Shown piece by piece: positions 21,128 through 32,907 of a DNA stretch of 64,000 nucleotides. A program made the translations under genes and the position numbers. Every line of letters starts with the position of its first letter. The stretch's first letter is position 1. The DNA is from Amblyomma americanum (taxonomy: Eukaryota; Arthropoda; Arachnida; Ixodida; Ixodidae), in NCBI RefSeq assembly GCF_052857255.1, contig NC_135498.1, positions 159,883,124 to 159,947,123 of the forward strand, in the 5' to 3' direction. A model generated the notes under the pieces. The model searched no databases. It saw only the letters and a list, made by a program, of their open reading frames with translations, and was not told the origin of the DNA.

Positions 21128-22440
21128 ATATTCACCAACAAACCTCAAGCTGCCCGGCCACTGGTCTTGCGATTCGATGAGTTGTGCCACAACCTTGGCG
21201 TTACGGAAACATTGCCTGGCAGTGCGCGAAGAGGAGACCCATTACCTACATGGCACAGTTCCTCTAGAATCTGGCATTTCACTCTAACGCTGTTACGCAA
21301 AAAATGACTTCACAACGTATCATACAAGAACTTCTTGCACTTTAGGAAAATTACGGTGACTTCGCAGATTCTGATACTGATGGTTCAAAAACTGCTGGTT
21401 ACGTCGGAAGAACAGCGCAGTGGTACAAAGGAACTGGGAGGAAACAGTACGTCTACCACAGTGTGCACTATTTTTTCTACAGCACACTGTGGAAAAACTA
21501 GTAAACGAGAGCCTCGCAAGGAGTCACATACAGAGGATCGCATACAGAGACTCACTAAGCGTGCTCACAGCTCTTCACTCTAAAAACTCAGACGCTCCGC
21601 TACTTGGCGATTTCGTATACAGCATAACATCTGCCACAGTTCAGGGGCAAATCATAAAAGTCAGCTGGGTACCCAGTAATTTCGGTATAAATGGCAACAA
21701 AAGAGCTGATTTGTGCGCTGCACAAGCGTGTGGCAAGCAAATCAAACGAAGTAAATATGCCCTGTAGAGATTGCATTAACTTAGTACATCGTAAATTAAG
21801 GAAAAAATGGCAGTCCGCTAGGAAAAAGGATGTAAATAGCCAACTACAGTTGGTAAACCCAGTTTTAGGTTAATGGAAGTCGTGTGCACCAGCAACGTTT
21901 CAAGGACTCACAGTAAGACACATTTTATTTTCGTAGACGAAACTGGAAACGAACGCTAAGGAAAAAGTGCTTTTCTCAGCTTTATGTTCAACGCAACCAT
22001 TTTCACCCATCGCTGCTCCAAGGTGATAATGGAATCGTTGACATGTCTTCGGTTTTTAGATTTCTAACAGAAGCATGTTTTCTTTAAAAACTGTAAAGCT
22101 TGACCTATTACTTCTAATGCATCTCAGCCACTTTCTCATTTCTGAGAAGAAGGCTGAGGTCTTTATTTGGTTGGGAGCCTCGATATCCTTACCCAGCCAA
22201 AGATGGTCGCTGAGGTTACCCGACCATTTTAAAGCTTTTACTAGTACCCATTGTACCCATTTCTAAAGTTTCTTTCTTTTGCCAACACGAGGGAGTACTA
22301 CCTTCTTAGGCCTTTTACACCACCGATGATTTTTCACATTTATATAAAATTCTGCAAAAAACATTTCCTATACCTTCAGCTTGGCGCATCATGGCCTTAG
22401 TTGCCTATGTGCCATAAAACCCACCATAACACACACAATA
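21128..22440 (+). mobile_element. LINE family A, copy A4 (3' fragment)
   Basis: It starts between RT and RNase H (equivalent to about 31510 of A6) and continues through RNase H and the 3' UTR to a tail of CATAAAACCCACCATAACAC at about 22413-22440. RNase H pieces are readable (TDGSKTAGYVG, YRDSLSVLTALHSKN, SWVPSNFGINGNKRADLCAA) in several frames. The normal H of WVPSH is N here (WVPSN). The zinc module after about 21900 is largely deleted. This is a dead 5'-truncated insertion. Confidence 0.9.
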
Positions 22441-22499
22441 AAACGGGAATAGGAGGAAGTAGTCAGGCTGCCGAAGTGCGCCTGAATGAACCCCGAAAA

Positions 22500-23785
22500 C
22501 GCACTCGAATCCATTATAGGAGACATGTTCGATAATGCAATGAATGCTGGTGCACAATGAAGTACTAAAAAGTTCTGTTGGATACCTAGTCACGAGGGAA
22601 TGAGCGGGAACGAGAGCGATGCATGTGCCGCACTTGCCCATAATGATAAAGTAAAACAAGTAAACATACCGCATGAAGACCGCATAAAGTTTGTGGAAAA
22701 TAAACCGAGAGCAAGATGGCAAGCTTCATGGCACAACACGGTTAATAAGCTGCACTTTGTAAACCCCGTCTTGGGTAAATGGAAGACCTGTAGGCACCAG
22801 AAATCTTTTACAGAAGTAATTTTATATCGTCTCCGCATTGAACATATATCACATATAACTTTTTACTGACGACACAAGACAAACCTACTGGTGAAAGATG
22901 TGGCGACCAGCCCGCACTAAACGATATCTTATTTTCCTGTTCAAAGCTCGGAAGTCTACGCATTTTGCTCAATTTTATAATGGATGCATTGCTTTTCACC
23001 CAGCGCTGTGCTTAGGAGATATTTAATGTTATTTGTGTTCTGTTTTTTAGCTTTTTAAGAGACGCGGGTGTTCTTGACGAACTAAATTCTCATACATTGA
23101 TTAGCTTCATTTTTATGCACCTCAGCCACTGTCTCAATCTTGAGAAGAAAGCTGAGGATTTTTTATTTGATTGGTTGGAAGCTTCGCGAGAGAAAGTAAT
23201 TTACTAAAAGGAAAAGTGGAGAGGTCGGCCCGCTGTTGGTGACACTGGCCTGCTATTCCATAGGGGGAAAGGGAAGTCAAGAAGAGTGAGGGTGCGAATG
23301 GAGGATGATGATGTCATAATACAATGAATTGTTTGGAGTGGTCTGGGTTAGAGGAGACTACGCACACAGTGGGTGGCGCTCATCTCGCGAGACATGCAGC
23401 ACATGGAGCGCATGTCTTCCTCATGCAGCTTATGTCTTACACACACGCACACACGGGCGCGCACGCGCACTCACACAAACACGCAGACACCGCATGGTTG
23501 CAGAGTAGGGCTCTGCACACTCTCACCCCGGAGCTTCGAGACCCTTGCTCTGACAAGAAGGGCCGCTGAGGTTCGACCTTGTTTGCAGCTTTTACGATTC
23601 ACCATTTATAAAATGTCATTCCTCTATCATCACTTGATAGTACAATTGACTTTCTAAGAGCTCCACACAATCGTTGTTTTTTCAATTGTCATAAATTATG
23701 CAGAAAACCATTTTCCGATACCTTGAGTATGGTGCGTGATAGTATTAGATGGTTATACGCCATAAAACCCGACACAACCTTGCAC
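22500..23785 (+). mobile_element. LINE family A, copy A5 (3' fragment)
   Basis: It starts within RNase H and lies directly behind the A4 tail. WIPSHEGMSGNESDACAA and the following region to the zinc module (ERCGDQPALNDILFSCSK in a shifted frame) are readable from 22570 to about 22990. The 3' UTR ends in CATAAAACCCGACACAACCT at about 23761-23785. The 3' UTR is split by a 345-bp insertion at 23187-23531. Confidence 0.88.
23187..23531. mobile_element. 345-bp insertion in LINE A5 with 7-bp TSD
   Basis: In A6 and the other copies TTGGAAGCCTCGAGATC is continuous. In A5 the word AGCTTCG occurs at 23180-23186 and again at 23532-23538 with 345 bp of foreign sequence between. The insert starts CGAGAGAAAGTAATTTAC, contains GGATGATGATGTCATAATAC, and carries a CA-rich run (CACACACGCACACACGGGCG) at about 23439-23490. 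The family is unknown. The 7-bp duplication is compatible with several transposon or SINE types. Confidence 0.7.
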
Positions 23786-25076
23786 ACACTGTTTTTATTC
23801 TTCGCATATTCATTGTTACTGATTTCAGGTTTTAACTTGTTTTTACATTTTGATTTCTTTTTGCCATGTTGATTTTAGTTCTCAACATATTTTCTCGACC
23901 GATTTTAGCTTCAACGCAAAATTTACTTCATATTAGCCTGTCTGGCGTTTCCATTTCTTCTTTCTGATTAGTTTCCCCGGCACCTGTTTTTGCATTTCCA
24001 CATTGAATGCATGTCGATGATACGTGTAATTATGTGCGCATGCTCACAGACTTAATGCAGTTGATTGCTGCGTATATAATCCTCGTGTGACATCTTTTCA
24101 TATAGAATTGAAAGTCCCGTCTGTTGTGGCGTCCTTGTCTTTTTTAGCGCTGTTTCCCAGAAACTCAAACCAACTTGCCCAAACCATGCTTTTTCTGCAT
24201 CCACATTAGCACGTGTTACAAAAAGAATGCTTTGTTTTCTTTTCACAAGGTTATATTGCTCCACGTGGCATTGTAGCGATAGCTACACTATGCCAGCCAC
24301 TTCTAGAGCTCAGGTCAGCGTGGCTGCGCGCTCAGCCGTGGCATCACCACTCCGCCAGCTGTGCGCGTGCGTAGAGTGACGTCACAACCCGCACCTAGTG
24401 TGCTCGCCGCGCGCATCACCGCTGCGCCGACGGCGGAGCAGGCGGCACCCTCCTCCTCAGTTGTGCGCATGCGCGGAGGGATGTCAGAGCACGCTGCTGG
24501 TTTGTGCGTCGCGCGCTATCATTACGCTAGCATTTCCAGCCTTCAGCGTGGCGGCGCCCTGGCCACCGTGGCAGCTGCCGGGGGCGCCGCGCGCCGGCAA
24601 AACGGAGAGGAGAGGGAGAGGATGAGAGTGAATCCACGTCCAGGGACGAAGATGAAGGAACGCCCAGCGAAACGCAGCGGCGAAAGACTGCAATTCGATT
24701 GAGCGAATTCCACTTGGCCAGCCGTAGGTATCGCGTCGCTCCAGGTTTAAGCAGTGCTAAACCACTGGAATTTTTTTTTGTTGCAGTACCTCATTTTTTG
24801 TCCCCTATTCTGGCACATCCTGTTTTGTCGTGCACTGCTCTTTCATCGTGCCCTGCGCATGTGCCGTAGAGGTAAAATGAAGGACGCCAGCGGCGGAACT
24901 GCTGCATCGGTGAAACGCCATGCTGCGGATGCGCTTCCATGCAGAGAGGACTGCACTGGCACATCCGACCACTTGCCGCATCCGCTGCAAGTGGCCGCCG
25001 GAAGCACAGTTCGTTCTCGGCAGGCGATCGTTCTCGCTAATGCACGTTCATCTTCTTATTCATCTGTATATCTGGG
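23786..25076. other. Unassigned stretch containing a CpG-rich block
   Basis: AT-rich sequence up to 24290 is followed by a strongly CpG-rich block at about 24300-24640 (GTGACGTCACAACCCGC, GGGGGCGCCGCGCGCCGG). The block could be a promoter-type CpG region or a GC-rich transposon end. It contains a CRE-like TGACGTCA at 24377-24384. Frames on both strands there are composition-driven. No gene is supported. Confidence 0.35.
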
Positions 25077-25700
25077 GTTCGCAGTGTGATGATGACTGCG
25101 TCTTCAACCCCACTATAAATAGCAGCGACGAACTTCTACTGCTTCAGCGTGACATTCAGCACGTATAACACTGGTGTAAAAAACGTCTAATGAGTTAAAT
25201 GAGGAAAAACCAGTTCTTTTCGAGGACTTCACTAGAAAGCATCTTTAAGGTATCTTATCGACAATTCGGGAATCGTCGTAGTGACTGCATGCAAATATTT
25301 TGGCAGTCATTTAACCGGCGATCTATATTGGTTTTTCCCCATGGTACTAACAAAGGAAATCGTGTTATCGGTTACATTCGACGGATCCTGGTACTAGCGC
25401 CCCAGATAGTGAAATCACTTGCATATTTAACACTAATTCAGCCCGGAATAGAATATGCATGCGCGGTTTGGCATCCACATTAAACTAACCTTTCTACTAC
25501 TCTCGTAGCATTAAAGATCAGGCATCAAGATTCAACTTATCGGCCTATATTTATGACATATATGTTACTGAACTAACTGTAAAGACGCCTAAGCCACTTT
25601 AGGAGTGGAAATAGATTTCAGATTTGCCGCAGTTTCAGTAGCTACCTACCTCTGAGTGTATTGTCATCAACTGCTTTGAAGTTATTGGACCATCAACCAC
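25077..25700 (+). pseudogene. CR1/L2-like LINE reverse transcriptase relic
   Basis: The plus-strand text reads DDDCVFNPTINSSDELLLLQ (the YxDD region), then RDIQHV and WCKKRLMS. After frame changes it continues IGYIRRILVLAPQIVKSLAY and then LTLIQPGIEYACAVWHPH. This order (xDDC, a DIxxVxxWCxxxxMxLN-type block, then IEYACAVWHP) is characteristic of the C-terminal half of CR1/L2-group reverse transcriptases. Stops and frameshifts throughout make it an old relic. It is unrelated to LINE families A, B and C. Confidence 0.75.
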
Positions 25701-25715
25701 CATATTAAGACTTGC

Positions 25716-26405
25716 TCATTGCACGCCAAACGCACCAATATTTGCGCTCGACCCTTTTCGATTTCGCTCAAAAAAATTTATAGGGTTTTATACAACCATC
25801 AAAAGATATAACCCTAAATATGTGGCGGGAAAACAGTTTTCGCATCATGTGAGAACCCTTTGAATGCTCCAGAGTAGTGCAAAAAAAGGTATCCGTAAAC
25901 AATTCGTAATAAAATGTTTATTTCTTTTTTTGCCCTCAAAATTATTTGCGGACAAAGCATATGAGTTGTGGTTTTTATCACATATCAAGACATTGCCTGC
26001 AAGATGTTTTTAGGTTTTTTGTAGTTTTTTTACCTCCGAACGCTTCATTTTGGAACCTTTTTATAACTCCACGAGATAGTCGTGGAGTTTTAAAAAGTCT
26101 AGCTCGCCATAATACATACTACGTGTTAAATATATTTACGTTAAAAATTAAAGTGAATCGCGTTCAGACAAAAAACGCAAAATTTTCTTCAAGTGTGCTG
26201 CACTGCGTATCCAGACGAAAATATTACACTAAGGTGCCCACCGCAAATATACAACATACCATTCTTCTAATAGCTGGTTTTGTTGTAATTCTGCTCAACA
26301 ATTTTTACCGATGTGTTTTTGTTTTAGCCGAGAAAAAAAAATTTTCGAAGTTGAGTTGCACATCCGCTTTGAGCGAGATCGGCATCCTACTTCTCGCGTG
26401 CTGTG
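25716..26405 (+). repeat. Long inverted repeat 1, left arm
   Basis: AT-rich sequence whose reverse complement recurs at 33540-34330. Shared landmarks in order are AATATTTGCRCTCRACC, ACAACCCTTTGAAT-type, TCCGTAAA, AATTCGTAATAAAA, GTTTATTTCYKTTTTACCCT-like, CGTATYCAGACGAAAATAT and finally GGCATCCTRCTTCTCGCGTG then CTGTGTT. The 192-codon frame over 25946-26524 is AT-rich and matches nothing I know. A 10-bp stem (AACTCCACGA / TCGTGGAGTT) sits at 26065-26089. The family may be a DNA transposon or unclassified repeat. Confidence 0.7.
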
Positions 26406-27099
26406 TTAACAAAAGCCTTGAGGGGGCATCCGCGAAAGCGAATATGAGCGCCTGGGGAGACGGGAGTCTTGCCTACGCGTCCCTCTGCTTTTCCTGGTTC
26501 CCACTGAGGCCTTTACCGGGCTGAACGCATTTCACTGGGCTCCCCGGGAGTTCTGTAATGCCAACTGTCCTTATCAAAAATACAGAATAAGCCATTTTTC
26601 TCAAACAAGGATGCATTCAGCGCTTAAGGTGTGTTGGAGTGAAGGCGCTAAACAAAAATGTTTATCCTTATTTAGCTTTATCCACAGGTTTGATTCTGAG
26701 GTGGCACCAGTTAATAGTGTGAAAGATATAATGCGAAGAATAACATGAGGCGCCATGATTCATCGCCCCGAACAATTATTTTGAGTATTCGTGTACGTTT
26801 TATAAGACCAATCAATTTAAATTACTGTAGCCGCATCTTCTGTCGTTCTTGCTTCGCACCTTAAAAAATTGACGCTTTACCAACTGAGAAATATAAACTG
26901 CACTTGCAATTTCGCGTGGCCCGAGTTTGGTGGTGCCGAATTCCAGGGTAGTGGGAAGAAAGCTGCTGCCTGTATACCTGCTTTTATATTTGAAACTCCT
27001 CTGTATGTGAGGAGGAGGAAACTCTTCTGTATGCTGTACCTGAGAAGCATGCGACTCTAAGCCTTTTCGCTGTCTTCCTGCGAACCGTCGCTACTGCGT
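26406..27099. other. Unassigned spacer between inverted repeat 1 and LINE A6
   Basis: No coding or structured feature recognised. The exact 5' end of A6 cannot be fixed because the three copies with a 5' UTR diverge upstream of the shared CCCGCAGGGGGGC block. Confidence 0.4.
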
Positions 27100-27828
27100 C
27101 ACATCTGGTGGAGGTGCTGACGGACGTCCTTGTCATCCCGCAGGGGGGCGTCTGCAGCTTGCAGGCGTCGGTGAGTGGCGACACCGCGGGTACCCGAGCA
27201 TCCGCAAGGACATCCCCGCAAGGGGATGATGGTGAATAGTGCATCACCACGGACCCGAGCACCCGCGCCTCGCCGTGCGTGGCATCACCGTGTCCGGGGA
27301 AAGGGGGATCCTGGTGGTTGAGCCGATGCCGAGCGTTTGGACCTTTAAGGCCAACACACCACTTTGGCCCCAGCTTCCTGTAGACGGCACCTCGGGCCTG
27401 ACCCGACCGGCGGAAATCGGCAGTCGCCTTTTCCTATCCTCCCCTCTATCTTTCACTTTCCTATCTCTGTCTCACATCTCTCCTATATCCTACTCACTTC
27501 TTGGTTTCTCCTTTTTCCTGGCGGCGACGGTTAACCTTGTGTGACGAACTACCCTGAGTTGCGTCATATTCGGTTATAGTTGCGGTGTACAGCTGACGCG
27601 GGCAGGCCTTGCTTGCAACCTCCTGCCCGTCCCCAAGTTGTGCTCCGTGGTAGGTGGCTGCCACCGCAGCCGAAAAACAGCTTTTTTTTATCCCTTTTCT
27701 TCAACAAATGATCGCCCTCACAAACGAGGGCGGACCGATGCCACTACGCAGTTCCTGCAAAAAACAAAAGAATTTTCCCTAGGTACCATGTCGTACATAG
27801 TGAAAATCTACATCAACCAGCTAGGAAA

Positions 27829-28866
27829 ATGTCCCCATTCATTGTTTCTACATCTCTTACCGACGGCTTGGGCCTTGGCTACAAGGTGACGAAGCTAGCC
27901 AGTGGCGACCTATTCCTCCAAATCCGAGACAAAGTGCAATTTTCCAAACTCCCATCCATAGTGTCCTTTGGAGATATTCCTGTATCCATTACTGCACATC
28001 GATCACTAAACACAGTGAAAGGGGTAATATCTGAACACGATTTCCTGAACCTTTCTGAAGAAGAGATGTTGGAGGGTCTGAGAGAACAGAACGCCACCGA
28101 AGTACATCGTAATAAAATCCGATTAGATGACAAGGAAATAGCAACAAAACACATAGTCCTGACCTTTGCCTCCAGCCAACTTCCAGAAGCCATAGAAGTA
28201 GGATATCTCAAAATAAATGTAAGACCGTACATCCCAAACCCCAGACGCTGCTTCAAATGTCAAAGATTTGGCCATGGCTCACAGAGCTGTCGTGGCCGCC
28301 AAACATGCGCCAAATGTTCGTCAAACAATCATGAATCTGTGGACTGCAGTGCTTCGCCACTGTGCTCGAACTGCGAAGGGGATCACCGCGCGTACTCGAG
28401 GTCATGTCCTACCTGGAAGAGAGAGAAGGAAATAATAACATTAAAGACAAAGGAAAACATAACTTATCAGGAAGCACGAAAAAGACTCCCATCAGCCTTC
28501 CGGTTCACGGCAAAAACAAATTTCGCCGATGTGGTGCGCAGGGGCGGCACACCACACCAGGCTTCGGCCCCGGCCCAGGAAATGCCTGAGGCAGGGCCAC
28601 CCCCGCCCCCGGCAGACGCAGCGAAGGCTGCCCTGCCACCTCTGAGCAAGGGCCCGCCGGCCCCTCAGTCGGCCACCCGTAAGGCTTCCCCCAGTCGGGA
28701 GAAGCCCACAAACCGTACACCTGCGGGTTCACCGCGGAAGTCCAGAGCCTCTAATGAGGCGATGGACACAACTCAGAACTCGCCTTTACTGCAGCAGAGG
28801 TACAGCTCCCAGGAGCGAAAAAGGAAAAAGACCCCGGTATTGGCACCCCCAAAACCGGTACACTAA
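27829..28866 (+). CDS. LINE A6 ORF1 protein (gag-like, three zinc knuckles)
   Basis: The longest intact family A ORF1, 345 codons. Residues 1-135 form the N-terminal gag-like domain. Zinc knuckles follow at about 141-200: CFKCQRFGHGSQSC, CAKCSSNNHESVDC and CSNCEGDHRAYSRSC. A Lys/Glu-rich stretch and a Pro/Ala/Ser-rich tail (about 235-345) complete it. The family role is to bind element RNA. The ATG at 27829 is probably internal: copies A1 and A7 start about 50 codons earlier (SNDRPLKRGRTD), and here the equivalent NDRPHKRGRTDATTQF lies at about 27705 in another frame, so one frameshift between about 27775 and 27829 removed the original N-terminus. ORF2 starts 23 bp after the stop. Confidence 0.85.
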   Translation: MSPFIVSTSLTDGLGLGYKVTKLASGDLFLQIRDKVQFSKLPSIVSFGDIPVSITAHRSLNTVKGVISEHDFLNLSEEEMLEGLREQNATEVHRNKIRLDDKEIATKHIVLTFASSQLPEAIEVGYLKINVRPYIPNPRRCFKCQRFGHGSQSCRGRQTCAKCSSNNHESVDCSASPLCSNCEGDHRAYSRSCPTWKREKEIITLKTKENITYQEARKRLPSAFRFTAKTNFADVVRRGGTPHQASAPAQEMPEAGPPPPPADAAKAALPPLSKGPPAPQSATRKASPSREKPTNRTPAGSPRKSRASNEAMDTTQNSPLLQQRYSSQERKRKKTPVLAPPKPVH

Positions 28867-28888
28867 GCTTTAACTATACTAGTCAATT

Positions 28889-31800
28889 ATGGCGTTCCTT
28901 ATACAGTGGAACTGCCGAGTACTAATGAATAACTACTCTAAAATAAAATAGCTTTTAAACACAATGTCCTCGGTGGCTTTGTGCTTACAGGAGACCAACT
29001 TAGGTCCAAAACAAAAAAAAAATATTTTAAACACGTACAATATCTTTCGGTGTGACCGAGAGCAAGCAAACTGTCTGGAGGTGTTGCCATTGTCATCCAG
29101 AATGGTGTGGCAACCCGCGAGATCAAACTTAAAACCAAATACGAAGCCGTCGCAGTCACCATTCTTCATTTTAAAACACTCACAATATGTACCGTATACC
29201 TTGAACCACACTTAACAGTGACACTTCATGATTTAGAATCCCTTTTAGAACAGCTACCAGAGCCATATCTGCTTGTTGGTGATTTTAATGCCCACTCCGG
29301 TTTTTGGGACAGTGCACACACTGATGCAAGAGGTCGTATTTTAGAAGGTTTTATTCTAAGCAATAATGTTTGCCTTCTTAACACCGGCAAAGATACATAC
29401 TGCTCTCCGAGCACGGGAAAAATGAGTTGCATAGATTTGTCTTTTACTTCACCTTCTCTCTTTTGTGATTTTAAATGGGATGTCATCGAAAACCCATACG
29501 GCAGCGATCACCTCCCTGTATTAATAAGCCTAAAATCCCCACCACTAGTCACCCCAACGAAACCACGACGGTGGAAGTTACAATTAGCCGACTGGGAACT
29601 TTTTAGAGAAAGGTCCAGCTTAGATAAAATATTTTCAGATGACCTCAGCATAGACGAACTGAATGAAGCTATCACAAACTGCATTTTAACAGCTGCACGC
29701 CTAGCAATTCCTCGATCATCTGGAGTAGTAAAGCAGAATCCAAAATTTGGTATACACAGGAGTGCAGAGATGCAAAAAAGAAACAGAACAAAGCTTGGGG
29801 ACTTTTTCGTAGGTACCCACCGCACGAGAATTTAGTAAGCTTTAAAAATGCAAGAGCAAAAGCTCGATATATTCGCCGTAATGCAGAAAAACTTCATGGC
29901 AAGGTTACGTGTCCTCAATAAACAGCTGAATTGCTTCAAAACAAATGTGGGAGATGGTAAAAAAGATAAATGGTAGCTACTCCCAATTCACGGTTCCGAT
30001 TCTATCAACCCCTAGAATACAGACAAATTTAGAAGAGCAGGCAGATATTTTGGGTGAATATATTTATGCAGTTTCCATTTCATCTCACTGCAGAGAATCA
30101 TTCCTGAAATACAAAAACGCAGCTGAAAAACAAAGACTGCCGAAGTGGCAGTTCAAATGAGCCCTATAATAACCTACTTACAATCCAAGAAATTAATAGA
30201 GTACTGTCCGCTGGTAAGCAAACTGCTCCTGGCCCAGATGAAATACATTATCAAATGCTGGCTCATCTCTCTGAACCGGCTGTGAAGGTGCTTTTAAATT
30301 TTTTTAACAAAGTTTGGGTATCGGGGAAACTTCCCGAAGCCTGGAAGATGGCCGTTATTGTTCATCTATTAAAACCCGGAAAGCCCTCTACCCATCCTAA
30401 CAGCTATAGGCCCATAGCTCTGACTAGCTGCCTAGCGAAATCTTTTGAAAGTGTATTGAATATCAGACTATCATTCGTGTTAGAAGACCGGGAGCTTCTG
30501 GATGTCCATCAATGCAGTTTTAAAAAGGCTTGCTCCACCACCGACCACCTGGTTCGTCTTGAAAACACTGTTCGTGAGGCTTTTGTACACAGACAGCATT
30601 GTCTCGCTGTCTTCTGCGATTTAGAGAAGGCGTATGACACAACGTGGAGGTTTGGGATTATTCAGGACCTGGCTGAAGAGAGCATCCGCGGCAGGATGTT
30701 GAACTGCCTTAAAGACTTTTTGTCTAACCGTACATTTCATGTCCGCCTAGGCTCAACCCTTTCAAGGAAGTTTATCCAATAAAACGGAGTAACCCAAGGA
30801 TGTATATGTATTTTGAGCACAACACTCTTTATTGTAAAAATGAATTCTATCAGGAAAATAATTCCAAGGTCCGTAATGTATTCTGTCTATGTAGATGATC
30901 TCCAGATAGCTTACACATCCTCGAATACATCAACATGTGAACGACAGATACAGGTAACAATAAATAAACTGGCAATATGAGCAGACAAAAATGGCTTCCG
31001 TTTTTCTCCACAGAAATCGGTGGCCATTCTTTTCTCACTATGACGAGGCATGCAGATAGATCCCACCCTACACCTGAACGAAATAGACTTAGCATTGAAA
31101 AAAAAACATAAATTTCTAGGTATAACATTTGACAGAAAGCTCACCTTCATACCTCACATAAATGCGCTGAAAAAGAAGGCTTCTCGATCCCTGAACATAC
31201 TCAAAGTGCTGTCGAGAAAAAACTGGGGAGCCGATAGGACATGTCCTGGATTACGGATGTGTAGTGTATGGGTCAGCGAGACCATCGTACCTCAAACGGC
31301 TAGATCCAGTACATAATTTAGGTTTACGTCTCTCCACTGGTGCATATAGGACATCACCCATAAACAGTCTCCATGTAGAGACCAATGAACCATCGCTTAC
31401 AGATAGAAGAGCCATACTCACATGCTCATACATTCTAAAAATCCGTTCACTGCATAAACATCTATGTTACCCTATCGCCACAAAGTGCCTTTCTAGAACA
31501 CTCTTCAACAGCAAGCCGCAAGCTACTCGGCCTCTCCTCTTGCGATTTGAAGACATGTGCCGGAACCTTAGCATATTAGACGTATTGTAAAACATTGCCC
31601 GAAGGCGAGGTCCACTGCCGCCATGGCACAATTTCCCTGAAATCAGTGATTTCACTCTAACACAGTTCCGTAAGAAACAAATTCCGCAACAACATATAAT
31701 ACAAGAATTCCTCACCCTCGAGGAAAGGTATACTACTTTCACAGCATTTTATACCGACGGTTCAAAAACAGATGCATACGTTGGAAGTGCAGTTGTACAG

Positions 31801-32566
31801 GGAAATTGGAATAAAATAGTAAGACCTCCACAGTGCGCTTCCATCTTCACTGCGGAATGTTACTCCATTTGTGTAGCCATAGAAAAAATACTAAACGAGA
31901 ACCTAACCAACAGTATATTTACACAGACTCACTAAGTGTGCTCACAGCCCTTCATCCTAGAAATGCAATAACCCCGCTGCTTGGCAACCTCATACACAAC
32001 ATTACAACAGCCATAGCTCAAGGACAAAACATAAGACTCTGCTGGGTGCCAAGTCATGTTGGCATAAAGGGCAATGAAAGAGCAGAGTTTTGCACTGCTC
32101 AAGCTTGTGACAAGCAAATTAAAAACATAAATGTGCCCTATAGAGATTGCATGAACTTAATACATATTAATGCAAGGAAAAAATGGCAGTCCACTTGGAA
32201 CAACGAACTAAATAACAAACTACAGTTAATAAAACCAGCCCTGGGTGAATGGAACTCATGTGTGCCCAGAAACGTTTCAAAGAGGTCATTATCTGCCGTC
32301 TGCGGATAAGTCAGGCACACTTCACACACAACTTTCTGCTAACCAAAGAAGACCTACCAGTTTGTACATGTGGAGATGAACTTACAGTGAATCACATTTT
32401 AATTTCATGCACTGAACTGGAAAGGCTGCGGAAAATGTGTTTTTCTCTGTTTTATAACCAATGCATCCCTTTTCACCCAGCACTGCTCTTGAGTGATAAC
32501 GCAATTGTGGACATGTCCTGTGTTTTTAGATTTTTATCAGAAGCTGGTTTTCTTAAAAATATTTAA
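28889..32566 (+). pseudogene. LINE A6 ORF2 (EN-RT-RNase H), broken
   Basis: It starts MAFLIQWNCRV (the canonical QWNCRG endonuclease start) and stops after 20 codons. The endonuclease resumes in another frame (29107-29835) with YLLVGDFNAHSGFWDS and GSDHLPVLISL. Reverse transcriptase runs from about 30180 to 31150, with HPNSYRPIALTSCLAKS, the FCDLEKAYDTTWRF block and YVDDLQIAYTSSN at about 30888. RNase H has YTDGSKT (about 31752), FTAECYS and WVPSHVGIKGNERAE, whose final D is E. The zinc module CTCGDELTVNHILISC ends the protein. Stops and frameshifts occur near 28949, 29090, 29760, 30157, 30781, 30978, 31042 and 31590. Confidence 0.93.
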
Positions 32567-32907
32567 ATCATGACCCAGTACTTCGCCTGATACACCTCAG
32601 CCATTCCTCATTCCTGAGAAAAAGGGTGAGGTCTTTATTTGATTGGTTGGAAGCCTCGAGATCTTCACCCTGGTAAGGATGGCTGCTGAGGTGCCCCGAC
32701 CCCCTTTAAACGTTTCTTATAGTACCCATTTCTAGCATATTTTTCTTTCATCATCATGAGGTAATTTTAACTATTTAAGCACTCTGCACCAGCGACGATT
32801 TTCACATTACTATAAAATCATCCAGAGATTTCTCCTATACCTCGAGCTTGGCGCATGATGGCCTTAGTTGCCTATGCGCCATAAAACCCAACCAACACAA
32901 CACAACG

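Larger units (their letters stand above)
27100..32907 (+). mobile_element. LINE family A, copy A6 (near full length)
   Basis: The most complete family A copy. A 5' UTR from about 27100 is followed by ORF1 (27829-28866, with an ancestral N-terminus upstream), ORF2 (28889-32566) and a ~340-bp 3' UTR. The UTR and tail contain the conserved GGCGCATGATGGCCTTAG followed by CATAAAACCCAACCAACACA. The 3' UTR of every copy also carries CTCAGCC...TGAGAAGAAGG...GAGG, two short complementary stretches that could fold into the 3' hairpin used by the reverse transcriptase (inference). The ORF2 lesions make it non-autonomous. It sits between the two arms of inverted repeat 1. Confidence 0.93.

Noticed and set aside
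20531..21190. 219-codon minus-strand frame
   Set aside because: It extends into the antisense of LINE A4 and has no family features; I could not support a gene.
23430..23500. CRISPR-like array in CA-rich repeats
   Set aside because: Simple CA/CG-rich sequence without regular repeat-spacer structure, and the genome is eukaryotic.
25946..26524. 192-codon plus-strand frame
   Set aside because: It lies in the AT-rich left arm of inverted repeat 1 and is not conserved in frame in the right arm.
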